Assembly: GCA_002478265.1 (NCBI GenBank)
Contig: DLNC01000012.1
Coordinates: 117,764-181,763, forward strand
DNA from: Syntrophaceae bacterium UBA7520
Lineage (GTDB): Bacteria; Desulfobacterota; Syntrophia; Syntrophales; Smithellaceae
Length of the DNA stretch: 64,000 bases
Reading direction: 5' to 3'
In this document: piece by piece, positions 8,958-17,674 of the stretch
Numbering within the stretch: position 1 is the stretch's first letter
How the letters are laid out: every line of letters starts with the position of its first letter
The notes under the pieces: generated by a model
What the model was told of the DNA's origin: nothing
Databases searched by the model: none
The model's input: the letters and a program-made list of their open reading frames with translations, nothing else
Translations under genes and position numbers: made by a program

Positions 8958-10130
8958 ATGAAAGCTGAAGACATCAAAACCATCGCCATTGTCGGTGCGG
9001 GCGACATGGGCCACGGCATCGCCCAGCTGTGCGCCATGGCCGGCATGAAAATCAACCTCTACGACATCAAGCAGGAATTTGTGGACAAAGGCATGGCCAA
9101 AATGAAAGCCAGCTTCGAAAAGCAGGTGGCCAAGCAAAAAATGTCCGCAGACGATTTGAACAAAATGATGGGCAACATCAAGGGTTTCACTTCTTTGAAA
9201 GATGCCGTCGCTGACATCGATTATATGATTGAGGCAGCGCCGGAAATACTTGATCTCAAGATCAAAATTTTCAAAGAGATTGATGAAAACGCCCCGAAAC
9301 ACGCCATCCTCGCCTCCAATACATCCAATATGAGCATCACAGAGATGGGAGCCGCGACAAAAAGACCGGATAAAGTTCTGGGAATTCACTTTTTCAATCC
9401 GCCGGTCATGATGGCGCTGGTCGAAGTTATCCGGGGCAAGCAGACTTCCGCAGAGACAATGAACGTCAGCTATGAATTATTCTCCAAAATGAAAAATTTC
9501 CGCGGTCCGATGGTTCCGGTAAGGGTGGAAAAGGATTCGCCGGGCTTTATCTTCAACCGCATCAACGCGCCGGTAGGCCTTTATCTGGCGCAGATATACG
9601 AGCAGGGTTTGGTAAACCCGGAAGCGGTTGACGCCAAAATCAGATCAATCGGCTCACCGATGGGGCCTTACGAAACAATGGATTTCTCCGGACTGGATGT
9701 TTACATGCACGGCACAGAATATTTTGCCAAAACCCTCTCCCCCGAATTCAAAGCCGCCAACTGGCTTAAGAAATTGAACGAAGCCGGAACACTGGGTAAA
9801 AAGAGCGGCAAGGGAATATTTGTCTGGCCGGACGGCAACAGGCCGCAAATTGATATGAGCAAGGCCGATCCCAATTTTGACCCGATGGATATCGTTTGTC
9901 TGCAGGTAAACGAGGGAACAAGGCTTCTGGAAGAGGGCGTCACCAGCAGCGCGGCGGAAATAGACAAGGCCATGGTCAACGGCGGCGGCTCCCCCTTCGG
10001 GCCTTTTGCGCTGGCCAAAGGAATGGGCTGGCCCAAAGTTGCCGAACGCTGCGAAGCTGTCTCCAAAAAACTGGGCATTAAGTGGTTCCTTCCCACCGAA
10101 ACACTAAAAAAAGGAAATATTCAGATTTAA
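8958..10130 (+). CDS. 3-hydroxyacyl-CoA dehydrogenase
   Basis: NAD-dependent oxidation of 3-hydroxyacyl-CoA to 3-oxoacyl-CoA, in beta-oxidation or in reverse in reductive chain formation. 390 residues. The Rossmann fold begins at about residue 10 with VGAGDMGHGIAQ; the catalytic region has SNTSNMSI and GIHFFNPP (His of the Glu-His dyad), followed by SPGFIFNRI. Two C-terminal 3HCDH domains (about 195-290 and 305-390) make it longer than a plain 3-hydroxybutyryl-CoA dehydrogenase (about 280 residues). It stands alone between its own promoter and terminator. In a syntroph it would serve fatty acid or aromatic degradation; substrate chain length cannot be read from sequence. Confidence 0.93.
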   Translation: MKAEDIKTIAIVGAGDMGHGIAQLCAMAGMKINLYDIKQEFVDKGMAKMKASFEKQVAKQKMSADDLNKMMGNIKGFTSLKDAVADIDYMIEAAPEILDLKIKIFKEIDENAPKHAILASNTSNMSITEMGAATKRPDKVLGIHFFNPPVMMALVEVIRGKQTSAETMNVSYELFSKMKNFRGPMVPVRVEKDSPGFIFNRINAPVGLYLAQIYEQGLVNPEAVDAKIRSIGSPMGPYETMDFSGLDVYMHGTEYFAKTLSPEFKAANWLKKLNEAGTLGKKSGKGIFVWPDGNRPQIDMSKADPNFDPMDIVCLQVNEGTRLLEEGVTSSAAEIDKAMVNGGGSPFGPFALAKGMGWPKVAERCEAVSKKLGIKWFLPTETLKKGNIQI

Positions 10131-10140
10131 AAAGATCGCG

Positions 10141-10174
10141 AAAGGGAGTTCATCAGGGATGAACTCCCTTTCTT
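10141..10174 (+). terminator. Terminator after the 3-hydroxyacyl-CoA dehydrogenase gene
   Basis: Long perfect stem: AAAGGGAGTTCATC (10141-10154), 3-nt loop, GATGAACTCCCTTT (10158-10171), then CTT. The stem is 14 bp, with no long T-run beyond its own last three bases. Confidence 0.8.
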
Positions 10175-10217
10175 GCCGGTCTGCACCCTGCGACATAACT
10201 TTCTTGTAATCGCTTCT

Positions 10218-10247
10218 TTATTGCTATATAAATTATTGCTATATAAA
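10218..10247 (+). repeat. 15-bp tandem duplication
   Basis: TTATTGCTATATAAA occurs twice in direct tandem (10218-10232 and 10233-10247), upstream of the AAA ATPase start. It could supply duplicated -10-like TATATA elements or be a slippage product. Confidence 0.8.
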
Positions 10248-10283
10248 CTCGCGCAGGCACAAGTTTTCCGTTCAGAGCGATAC

Positions 10284-11006
10284 ATGCATTTAAAAAGCGT
10301 CAAATTTCACTCGGAAAAATATCCGACAAAAGAAATTTATCCCTTTTCTTTGCCGATCTTCCATAGAACGCAATCAATTAATTTTGATGCGCCGGTCACG
10401 CTTTTTGTCGGAGAAAACGGCACCGGCAAATCTACATTGCTGGAAGCCATTGCGCTGGCCTGCGGCATACACATCTGGCGTTATACGGAAAGGAGTCGTC
10501 CGCAGCACAATCCATACGAGGATCAACTTTGCAAACATATCGCTGTGGAGTGGCAAGACAGTCGTGTTCCCGGTTCTTTTTTCAGCTCGAAAATATTCCA
10601 GTATTTTGCTGAAATGCTTGATGAGTGGGCGGCGGCGGACGCGGGACAGCTCAATTACTTCGGCGGAAAATCGCTAACCACGCAGTCCCACGGCCAATCA
10701 CTGATGTCATTTTTCCGCAGCCGGTATCAGGTAAAAGGAATTTATCTGCTCGATGAGCCGGAAACCGCCCTCTCTCCGAAAAGCCAGCTTCAGTTGCTTT
10801 CCCTGCTGCAGGAAATGGCACGAATGGGGCACGCGCAGTTCATCATCGCCACGCACTCTCCGATATTGTTGGCCTGCTCTCAGGCCAGATTGTATTCCTT
10901 CGACGGTTTTACCGTACAAGCGACAACTTATGAAGAAACCGATCATTTCCGATTATACAAAGAATTTCTGGAAAGCAGAGATAATTTCATAAAAGTGAAA
11001 AAATAA
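10284..11006 (+). CDS. Stand-alone AAA/ABC-type ATPase (COG3910-like)
   Basis: About 240 residues from the chosen ATG at 10284; the longer frame from 10173 adds a non-conserved hydrophobic leader. Walker A is LFVGENGTGKST (about 45), Walker B is IYLLDEPETALSP (about 155) and the switch histidine lies in FIIATHSPILLA (about 190). There is no long coiled coil and no second domain such as TOPRIM, so it resembles small predicted ATPases of the RecF/SMC/ABC branch rather than OLD nucleases. No partner gene is adjacent: it sits between a terminator and nrpR. Function unknown; phage defence or DNA repair roles occur in relatives but nothing here supports one. Confidence 0.75.
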   Translation: MHLKSVKFHSEKYPTKEIYPFSLPIFHRTQSINFDAPVTLFVGENGTGKSTLLEAIALACGIHIWRYTERSRPQHNPYEDQLCKHIAVEWQDSRVPGSFFSSKIFQYFAEMLDEWAAADAGQLNYFGGKSLTTQSHGQSLMSFFRSRYQVKGIYLLDEPETALSPKSQLQLLSLLQEMARMGHAQFIIATHSPILLACSQARLYSFDGFTVQATTYEETDHFRLYKEFLESRDNFIKVKK

Positions 11007-11116
11007 CGAAACGGAAAAACTCATTTTATCCCCTGCCTTTATCTTCGCGTTTGTCCTTTCTCTCTAGACCTGGCACATTTTTGAACCAAATAAATTGAGA
11101 AAAAACAATTTTGTAT

Positions 11117-11166
11117 TTGACAAAAAAGATTTTTCCGTATAGGCATACGGCAAACGATTGCCGTAT
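11117..11166 (+). promoter_or_regulatory. nrpR promoter with two overlapping palindromes (likely autoregulatory operator)
   Basis: TTGACA at 11117-11122 is followed by two perfect overlapping inverted repeats: CCGTAT/ATACGG (11135-11140 and 11145-11150) and ATACGGCAA/TTGCCGTAT (11145-11153 and 11158-11166). The second runs into the ATG at 11165. The same half-site is therefore present three times. No ribosome binding site is visible, so the leader is very short or unusual. A repressor bound here would cover the -10 region and the start codon. Confidence 0.65.
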
Positions 11167-12166
11167 GAAACAGCTTTTTGATCCCGAAGATATCGAGCGT
11201 AAAAACATTCTGATGCTGAAAATTCTTCACGAAAGTTCAGAGTCGCTGGGCGCGCGTCTTATCGCGCGCCGCATGCAGGAACACGGTGTCCGCCTTAGCG
11301 AAAGAACTGTCCGCTATCATCTTAAGCTCATGGATGAAAGAGGCCTAACCAAACTCATCGGCCGTCGCGACGGAAGAATAATTACCGACATGGGACTTGA
11401 CGAAATTACCAATGCCCGCGTGCAGGATAAACTCAGTCTTTCCATTTCCCGCATTGATGTTTTATCATTTAGGACAACATTTGACCTGAAGAATAAAAGC
11501 GGCTTGGTACCGGTCAACATTTCTTTTTTTCCCAAAGATAAGTTCAAGCGCGCTCTTTTTGCCATGAAACCGGTTTTTAAAAAAAAGCTGACGGTATCGA
11601 ACCGCATCGCCACTGCCCGCGCGGGGCATAAATTAGGCGATATTGTGGTGCCGGAAGGAAAGATCGGCATAGCCACGCTTTGCAGCATTGTCATCAACGG
11701 CGTCCTGCTCAAGCACGGCATTCCCATTGATTCGAAATTCGGCGGAATTCTCCAACTAAGGAACGGCGATCCTCTGCGTTTTGTCGAGCTTATTCATTAC
11801 GCCGGTTCCTCGCTGGATCCGTCAGAAATATTCATCCGCGGCAAAATGACCTCGGTAAATGAAGTCATCCGCAAAGGAGAGGGGAAAATTCTCGCCAACT
11901 TTCGTGAAATCCCGGCGCTAAGCCGCTCACTGGTTGAAGAACTGCTCGCCGATTTTAAAAAAGCCGGCATCAACGGCGTTCTGGCTATGGGAGAAGTAGG
12001 CGACCCCCTGGCACAGACAAACGTGGATATTAATAAGGCCGGAATGATTCTGGTGGGAGGACTGAATCCCATCGCCGCGGCTCATGAAGAGGGCATTGAG
12101 GCGGAAAACAAGGCGATGTCCACCGTTATGGAATTTTCTGAAATGGTCGGCATCGAGGAAATTTGA
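11165..12166 (+). CDS. nrpR: NrpR-family transcriptional regulator (wHTH plus NrpR/DUF128 domain)
   Basis: 333 residues. The N-terminal winged helix (about 10-80) reads ARLIARRMQEHGVRLSERTVRYHLKLM; the rest (about 90-330) is one NrpR regulatory domain, with VEELLADFKKAGINGVL and VGGLNPIAAAHEEGIE typical of the DUF128 C-terminal half. In methanogens NrpR represses nitrogen assimilation genes and is released by 2-oxoglutarate. The archaeal Methanococcus protein has two copies of the regulatory domain; this one has a single copy. The start at 11165 was chosen because it begins the conserved region. The next gene, 61 bp downstream, is glutamate dehydrogenase, which fits a nitrogen or 2-oxoglutarate control role. 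Confidence 0.85.
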   Translation: MKQLFDPEDIERKNILMLKILHESSESLGARLIARRMQEHGVRLSERTVRYHLKLMDERGLTKLIGRRDGRIITDMGLDEITNARVQDKLSLSISRIDVLSFRTTFDLKNKSGLVPVNISFFPKDKFKRALFAMKPVFKKKLTVSNRIATARAGHKLGDIVVPEGKIGIATLCSIVINGVLLKHGIPIDSKFGGILQLRNGDPLRFVELIHYAGSSLDPSEIFIRGKMTSVNEVIRKGEGKILANFREIPALSRSLVEELLADFKKAGINGVLAMGEVGDPLAQTNVDINKAGMILVGGLNPIAAAHEEGIEAENKAMSTVMEFSEMVGIEEI

Positions 12167-12227
12167 GAAATTCACAGTACATGCGCGTACGTGAAAATAA
12201 TAACAACTTTATTGGGAGGATTAATTT

Positions 12228-13583
12228 ATGTCAGTGATCAATGATGTTATCGCGAAAGTGAAACAAACAGATCCGAACCAGCCGGAGTTTCATCAGGCTG
12301 TTGAAGAAGTAATGGAAACACTGGAACCCACCGTCAAAAAGCACCCGGAATTCGTCAAAGCCGGAATCTATGAACGCATCGTCGAGCCGGAAAGAGCGAT
12401 TCTTTTCCGCGTGCCCTGGGTGGACGACAAAGGCAACGTGCAGGTCAACCGCGGATTCCGCGTGCAGTTCAACAACGCGATCGGCCCTTTCAAAGGAGGC
12501 CTGCGCTTTCATCCGTCAGTAAACCTGGGCATCATCAAATTTCTGGGATTTGAACAAATTTTTAAAAATGCTTTAACCACTCTGCCCATGGGCGGCGGCA
12601 AAGGCGGCTCCGATTTTGATCCCAAAGGAAAATCGGACGGAGAAGTAATGCGTTTTTGCCAGGCCTTCATGCGCGAGCTTTTCCGCCACATCGGCGGCGA
12701 AGTTGACGTGCCCGCCGGCGATATTGGCGTGGGCGGACGCGAAATCGGTTATCTATATGGCTATTACAAAAAAATCCGCAACGAGCATACCGGCGTCCTC
12801 ACGGGAAAAGGCCTGGAATACGGCGGCAGTTTAATCCGTCCGGAGGCTACCGGTTACGGAACGGTTTATTTCGCGGCGGAAATGCTTGCCACCCGCGGGT
12901 TGGATTTCAAAGGCAAAACCGTGGCCATCAGCGGCGCGGGCAATGTGGCGCAATTTGCCGTGGAAAAAGTCAATCAGCTGGGCGGCAAAGTTATTTCGCT
13001 TTGCGACTCCACAGCCACAATTATTGACGAAGCGGGCATTGATGATGACAAGTGCTGTTATGTTCTGGATCTGAAAAACGTCAAACGCGGCCGCATCACC
13101 GAATACGCGGACAAATACAAGACCGTCTGCTACGAGGGCAAAAACGTTTGGGATGTCATCAGAGAACAAAGCATCAAAGTCGATATCGCCCTGCCCTGCG
13201 CCACACAAAATGAAATCAACGGCAAGAACGCAGCGGCACTGGTGAAAAACGGCTGCATCTGCGTCGCGGAAGGCGCCAATATGCCCTCCACGCCGGAAGC
13301 GATTAAAATTTTTCAGGAAAACAAAATTCTCTATGGTCCCGGCAAAGCGGCAAACGCCGGCGGCGTGGCCACCTCCGGCCTCGAGATGAGTCAGAACAGT
13401 TTAAGGCTATCCTGGACGCGTGAAGAAGTCGATAATCGCCTGCTCCTCATCATGAAGAGCATTCACAAGGCCTGCTACGACACGGCGGAAGCATACGGCA
13501 AAAAAGGAGACTACGTCACGGGTGCAAACATCGCTGGATTCACCAAGGTAGCCAAGGCCATGCTGGCCTATGGCGTGGTCTGA
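12228..13583 (+). CDS. gdhA: Glutamate dehydrogenase (hexameric, probably NADP-dependent)
   Basis: Reductive amination of 2-oxoglutarate to glutamate with ammonium, in the cytoplasm. 451 residues, normal for the bacterial hexameric type I enzyme. Substrate region: PFKGGLRFHPSVN (about 88-100) and PMGGGKGGSDFDPKGKSD (about 122-139) with the catalytic lysine. The cofactor-binding Rossmann fold has ISGAGNVAQFA (about 235). GGGKGGSDFDPKGKS is the form seen in NADP enzymes. A GGGAGG ribosome binding site precedes the ATG. Its position right after nrpR suggests regulation by nitrogen status. Ends before a strong terminator. Confidence 0.95.
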   Translation: MSVINDVIAKVKQTDPNQPEFHQAVEEVMETLEPTVKKHPEFVKAGIYERIVEPERAILFRVPWVDDKGNVQVNRGFRVQFNNAIGPFKGGLRFHPSVNLGIIKFLGFEQIFKNALTTLPMGGGKGGSDFDPKGKSDGEVMRFCQAFMRELFRHIGGEVDVPAGDIGVGGREIGYLYGYYKKIRNEHTGVLTGKGLEYGGSLIRPEATGYGTVYFAAEMLATRGLDFKGKTVAISGAGNVAQFAVEKVNQLGGKVISLCDSTATIIDEAGIDDDKCCYVLDLKNVKRGRITEYADKYKTVCYEGKNVWDVIREQSIKVDIALPCATQNEINGKNAAALVKNGCICVAEGANMPSTPEAIKIFQENKILYGPGKAANAGGVATSGLEMSQNSLRLSWTREEVDNRLLLIMKSIHKACYDTAEAYGKKGDYVTGANIAGFTKVAKAMLAYGVV

Positions 13584-13646
13584 TAGAAGATACGGAAACT
13601 TTTCTTAACTGTCAGACAGGCGACAAATCAGTATTACACAAGATAA

Positions 13647-13678
13647 AGCCGCGGCTTTTTTAGCCGCGGCTATTTTTT
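13647..13678 (+). terminator. Terminator after gdhA
   Basis: AGCCGCGGCT (13647-13656), 5-nt T loop, AGCCGCGGCT (13662-13671), then ATTTTTT. Each arm is itself a palindrome. A classic rho-independent terminator. Confidence 0.9.
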
Positions 13679-13738
13679 ATTGAGATTTTCTCCAATGTCG
13701 GTTAGATTAAGCGCAAATGATACCTGAGGAGATCTCTG

Positions 13739-14734
13739 ATGGATCATCGCCGTTCATCACAATACCAGCACATAAAGGATTTCATCAGAAAAAACTTCCG
13801 TCATTTCAATGCCGCGGTTCTTGCTGATGCGGCTGAGGCTTACGCAGAACTTATGCGCCGGGGAGGGAAAATGCTGGTCGCCATGGGTGGGGCGATGAGC
13901 ACGGCTGAACTGGGAATCACTCTGGCCGAAATGATCCGGCAGGACAAGGTTCACGCGATATCCTGCACCGGGGCCAATTTGGAAGAGGATTTATTCAATC
14001 TTGTCGCCCACAATTATTATGTGCGCCTGCCCAATTACCGGGATCTTAGTCCGGACGAAGAAGCAAAATTATTAGCCAGAAAACTCAACAGGGTCACCGA
14101 CACGTGCATTCCCGAAGAAGAAGCCATGAGAAAAGTGGAAAGCAGGCTTCTCGAACTCTGGAAAGAAGCGCAGAACGAAAACAAAAGGTTTTTTCCCTAT
14201 GAGTTTATTTTTCAGCTCATAAAAACCGGCGTTTTTAAAAAAGATTATCAGATTGATGAAAAGAATTCCTGGCTGGTTGCCGCTTGTGAAAAAAACATCC
14301 CTGTTTTTGTTCCCGGCTGGGAAGATTCCACACTGGGAAATTTTTTTATTTCCAATATCCGGAAAAACAAAATTAAAAACATATCCCTCGTCAAATCCGG
14401 GCTGGAAACAATGGACACGCTTATCGCCTGGTATCTAAATGCTTCCCGTGAAAGCGACATCGGTTTTTTCCAGATCGGCGGCGGAATATCCGGAGATTTT
14501 GCCATCAGCGTTGTCCCTCTTATCAGGCAGGATCTTCAAGTTGAAACCTGCAAGCTCTGGGCCTATTTTTGCCAGATATCGGACAGCACCACCTCCTACG
14601 GATCATACAGCGGCGCCATCCCCAACGAAAAAATAACATGGGAAAAACTTGCGGTAGACACGCCGAAATTTATAATTGAAAGTGACGCGACCATCGTCGT
14701 CCCGCTGATATTTGCCTACGTGCTGGCCGGATGA
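13739..14734 (+). CDS. Deoxyhypusine synthase-like protein without the canonical lysine
   Basis: 331 residues, clearly of the deoxyhypusine synthase (DHS) fold: MLVAMGGAMSTAELG, SCTGANLEED (about 75-85), PVFVPGWEDSTLG (about 185) and SYGSYSGAIPNEKITWEKL (about 285) match conserved DHS segments. In eukaryotic DHS the lysine forming the enzyme-substrate intermediate lies in GGGVVK; here the matching segment is GGGISGDF, with glycine in its place. Bacteria have no eIF5A, and some bacterial homologues make homospermidine or other polyamines. The lost lysine argues against the ordinary spermidine-cleaving mechanism. It stands alone after the gdhA terminator. Substrate unknown. Confidence 0.85.
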   Translation: MDHRRSSQYQHIKDFIRKNFRHFNAAVLADAAEAYAELMRRGGKMLVAMGGAMSTAELGITLAEMIRQDKVHAISCTGANLEEDLFNLVAHNYYVRLPNYRDLSPDEEAKLLARKLNRVTDTCIPEEEAMRKVESRLLELWKEAQNENKRFFPYEFIFQLIKTGVFKKDYQIDEKNSWLVAACEKNIPVFVPGWEDSTLGNFFISNIRKNKIKNISLVKSGLETMDTLIAWYLNASRESDIGFFQIGGGISGDFAISVVPLIRQDLQVETCKLWAYFCQISDSTTSYGSYSGAIPNEKITWEKLAVDTPKFIIESDATIVVPLIFAYVLAG

Positions 14735-14770
14735 CAAAATGTGACGTTTTGATTACTGACGCACAATTTA

Positions 14771-17362
14771 TCATTTGCCAAAAAAGCAGACCATTTTCTG
14801 CGTAACAATATCCGACAACAGGCGCAAATCCTTGTCCCGCGCATCATAGACCTTCACCACGTCGGAAAAACGGGTATCATCCGGCATTAAATCCGCAAGG
14901 ATATTTGCCTGCTTCTTCATCCAGGCGCTGTTAAAAATCACGCCTTCTTTTTCCGGATATATCGCCATATAGAAAATATCCATTTCCACCATGTCCTGGA
15001 AAAAATGAGTGCCGAAAGAAAGGTCGGGTATCAAGGAGCCATCCTGATAAGATATCTCCCCGATAGCCGTGATATTGTTGATTTCGGAAAAACGCACGGG
15101 AACGCCCATCGCCGGAGTGGTGGTGCCCCAGCGTCCCGGGCCCAGCAGAATCGTCGGCATCTTTTCCCTCTTGCCTATTTGTTTATTGAGCTTGCCCACC
15201 AGTCTGGCAACTTCATGCTTGTCGGATAAATTTAATTTCGCGTAACCCTGCGGATCAATATAAATAATTCTTGATATTCCCAGGTATACGCTGCCGCCCA
15301 TAAAATTCGCTTCCTGCTGCAGCAGAATTTTACTTTTAGCGATTTTTTCCGGAATTTCCACGCGGCTGTAGTGGCCCTTCGTCTGAAAAGGCCGACACTG
15401 CAGCAGATTTATTTTAAGATTTCCTTCCGCGTTAAAGTTGGCCGTAAATTCAATGTCCACGGGATAGCGGTAAATCCGCTCCAGCGTCTTGAGCATTTTG
15501 GACATCACCTGCGAAAAGGGAGTGTTGGAAAGAAGCTCGTCAAAAGTCAAAAGCCAGGTGTCACGCGCCTCTCTGCCTAGTGATTTCATGTATTCGGCGG
15601 CGGCATTGTCTTTGATCGCCATCAGTTCAATATGCGTCGCATATGTGGGATTAAGAACATCCGCCGTGGAGACCGATTCGAATTTATTTTCATTCAGGTT
15701 GAGCACATCAACTTCATGCTGAGAAAAACGGCGCATATCTTCCTGATTCGCGTAAGGCTTCACCAGCGGCACGTCCAGGGCGACAATCCGCGGATAATCA
15801 TTTTCCACGCGGTTAACAGCGCGCGTGCCGAGCCCAAATACTATGCGCAGCATGCCCGCCTGCGGCTCCATCCCTTTTTGCCAGACAAAAGTGTTGTAGG
15901 AAAGACCGACGCCGGCAAGATCAGGAAAAAAATAGTGTTTACGATGCGCGCCGGAAACCCGCTGTACCAGAAGAGCCATTTGTTCGTCAAGCTGGGCCAG
16001 CCCGCGCTGCAGACGATAGGTCAGAGCGTCCGCATTCATGGTGCTGGCAAATATTTTGCGGACGGCCTCTTCGAAATTGTTGTAGCGCTGCTCGGGCGTT
16101 CCCTGATTAGGGCAAAAATAACTCTCATATTTTCCCGCGAATGCGTTGCCGAAAGCGTCTTCCAGCAAGGAACTGGAACGCACAATAATCGGCGCCTGCC
16201 CGAAATATTCCAGCATCAATTGAAACTGTTCCTTGATTTCATCCGGGAAAACGCCGTGCAGCATCTTTTCCCTCAATTCCCTGGCTACTTCAAAATATCC
16301 CTCTTCGGTCTTTTGCGCCATCAGCAGTTTCCACCATCCGTTTTGCACCATGTAAGAATAGAAAATATCCGAGCCGATATAAAACGAATCATGCAGCTCC
16401 AGGTGCTTTTCCCAATCCAGAGAAATATCCTTGCGCAAAATATTGCGTGACAGGAGCATGCCCACGGATTTACCTCCGATAAAGCCCGTGCCGATCAGCC
16501 GCTTTTTGATTTCCACCAGGTCTTCCAGCGTGAAATATTCTTTTACCAGCGCCAGCATGCGTTTTTCCCTGCCGATCAGCACGCGGGAAAGCGTTTCGAC
16601 CATTTCCTGCTTTTCCTGAACCGCAGAGGGGTCTTTTAAAATATCATCGGCCTGGAGGAAAATTCTGTCCCAGTAATCAAGATTCCTTTCGCCGCTGGTC
16701 GCGTTTTTATCGGATAAATAGGAAAAAAAGCTGGCCGCGTCCGCGCTGTTGAGAATCGGAACAAATTTGCCGTTTTGCATGATGTGCGGCAAAAACATTG
16801 TGGGCGTGTAACGTTTCCAAGCTTTTAAAGGATGGACACAGAGTTTACCCTGGTGGTTGTAAACATCAAGCAGAACCTGTGTTGTTTCACGGATACGCGC
16901 CACAGTTTTAAATGAATGGCTGCTGCGCAAAATAGCGAAATAAGCGACGGTATTCAATTCAAACAGATAGGGACAGGTGATGACAAAGAAATTGCCGATC
17001 ATCAGGTCGGTTGCCCAAGCCATAAGCAAATCGGAAAGGCAGTCGAAAACATAGAAGACATCACGTCCTTCGTCGCGGACAATGTTGTGCACCTGCGTGG
17101 AGAAAGATTCAAAACCGCTATTGGCGTTTAACGTGTAAATTTGGACAGAATCATTCTTTTCCATAAGCGGCGGGTGCGAGGCAAAACGCATGTAAACAAG
17201 CCGCCTTTTTTCCCGCAGCGCGGTTTTCACGTATGGATCAACAAATTTCTTATAGTCAGCGATATCGTCGACCTGTAAAACTACATTATCCCCCATTTGC
17301 AGATAATTAATAATTTCATCCAAACCGCTGATACCGGTGCTTACTTGCTGTATTGGCGTCAT
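14771..17362 (-). CDS. Degenerate KaiC-like domain fused to PEP synthase/PPDK ATP-grasp domain
   Basis: 863 residues. Residues 1-200 resemble KaiC/RadA-like RecA folds: GISGLDEIINYLQMGDNVVLQ has the KaiC entry pattern, but the P-loop (GxxGxGKT) is replaced by VDDIADYKK. Residues about 290-660 are a PPDK N-terminal ATP-binding domain: FIGGKSVGML, IIVRSSSLLEDAFGNAFAGKYES and the closing LLQCRPF. There is no phospho-His swivelling domain and no PEP-binding TIM barrel. The last 200 residues hold a conserved-looking LLGPGRWGTTTPAMGVPV segment of unknown function. It therefore cannot be a complete PEP synthase. An AGGGAA site precedes the ATG. A signalling or phosphotransfer role is possible but unproven. 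Confidence 0.85.
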   Translation of the reverse strand: MTPIQQVSTGISGLDEIINYLQMGDNVVLQVDDIADYKKFVDPYVKTALREKRRLVYMRFASHPPLMEKNDSVQIYTLNANSGFESFSTQVHNIVRDEGRDVFYVFDCLSDLLMAWATDLMIGNFFVITCPYLFELNTVAYFAILRSSHSFKTVARIRETTQVLLDVYNHQGKLCVHPLKAWKRYTPTMFLPHIMQNGKFVPILNSADAASFFSYLSDKNATSGERNLDYWDRIFLQADDILKDPSAVQEKQEMVETLSRVLIGREKRMLALVKEYFTLEDLVEIKKRLIGTGFIGGKSVGMLLSRNILRKDISLDWEKHLELHDSFYIGSDIFYSYMVQNGWWKLLMAQKTEEGYFEVARELREKMLHGVFPDEIKEQFQLMLEYFGQAPIIVRSSSLLEDAFGNAFAGKYESYFCPNQGTPEQRYNNFEEAVRKIFASTMNADALTYRLQRGLAQLDEQMALLVQRVSGAHRKHYFFPDLAGVGLSYNTFVWQKGMEPQAGMLRIVFGLGTRAVNRVENDYPRIVALDVPLVKPYANQEDMRRFSQHEVDVLNLNENKFESVSTADVLNPTYATHIELMAIKDNAAAEYMKSLGREARDTWLLTFDELLSNTPFSQVMSKMLKTLERIYRYPVDIEFTANFNAEGNLKINLLQCRPFQTKGHYSRVEIPEKIAKSKILLQQEANFMGGSVYLGISRIIYIDPQGYAKLNLSDKHEVARLVGKLNKQIGKREKMPTILLGPGRWGTTTPAMGVPVRFSEINNITAIGEISYQDGSLIPDLSFGTHFFQDMVEMDIFYMAIYPEKEGVIFNSAWMKKQANILADLMPDDTRFSDVVKVYDARDKDLRLLSDIVTQKMVCFFGK

Positions 17363-17674
17363 GATATTTTCCCTTTTTGTTTAACTTCTATTCCTGGAAC
17401 AATTTTGTTCCATTCTTAAGAGACATTTATGTTGCGCAGCCACGAATGTCTTTAGTCCAAAATAACTTACGAAGCTATAAGGCATTGAATTTAAATATAT
17501 TATATTCATTCTATACTTTCAAAATGACTCTTGCGCCAAATTCGGGAATATATCCACGTTTTAGTTTTATCAAATAACGTGCCAACCAAAATAACTTTGT
17601 AACATTTATCAAATCTTTCACCTTGACTTTAATATAGCTTAATTTCTAAATGAACACAGCAGGAGTTTGCAATC
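17363..17674. other. Divergent AT-rich spacer
   Basis: About 310 bp without a plausible gene. A TTGACT at 17623-17628 with poor -10 candidates 17-18 nt downstream may be the promoter for the gene at 17675. I see nothing else. Confidence 0.5.

Noticed and set aside
10218..10247. Tandem 15-bp duplication as a phase-variation repeat
   Set aside because: Only two copies, in a non-coding leader; no evidence that copy number alters a reading frame.
12173..12193. Imperfect inverted repeat CAC-GTAC...GTAC-GTG upstream of gdhA
   Set aside because: One bulge, short arms and no resemblance to the CCGTAT sites before nrpR; mentioned in the NrpR finding but not listed as an operator.
15632..16450. 272-codon plus-strand frame opposite the KaiC/PPDK fusion gene
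   Set aside because: Codons are the complement of strongly conserved PPDK motifs; no ribosome site or recognisable domain.
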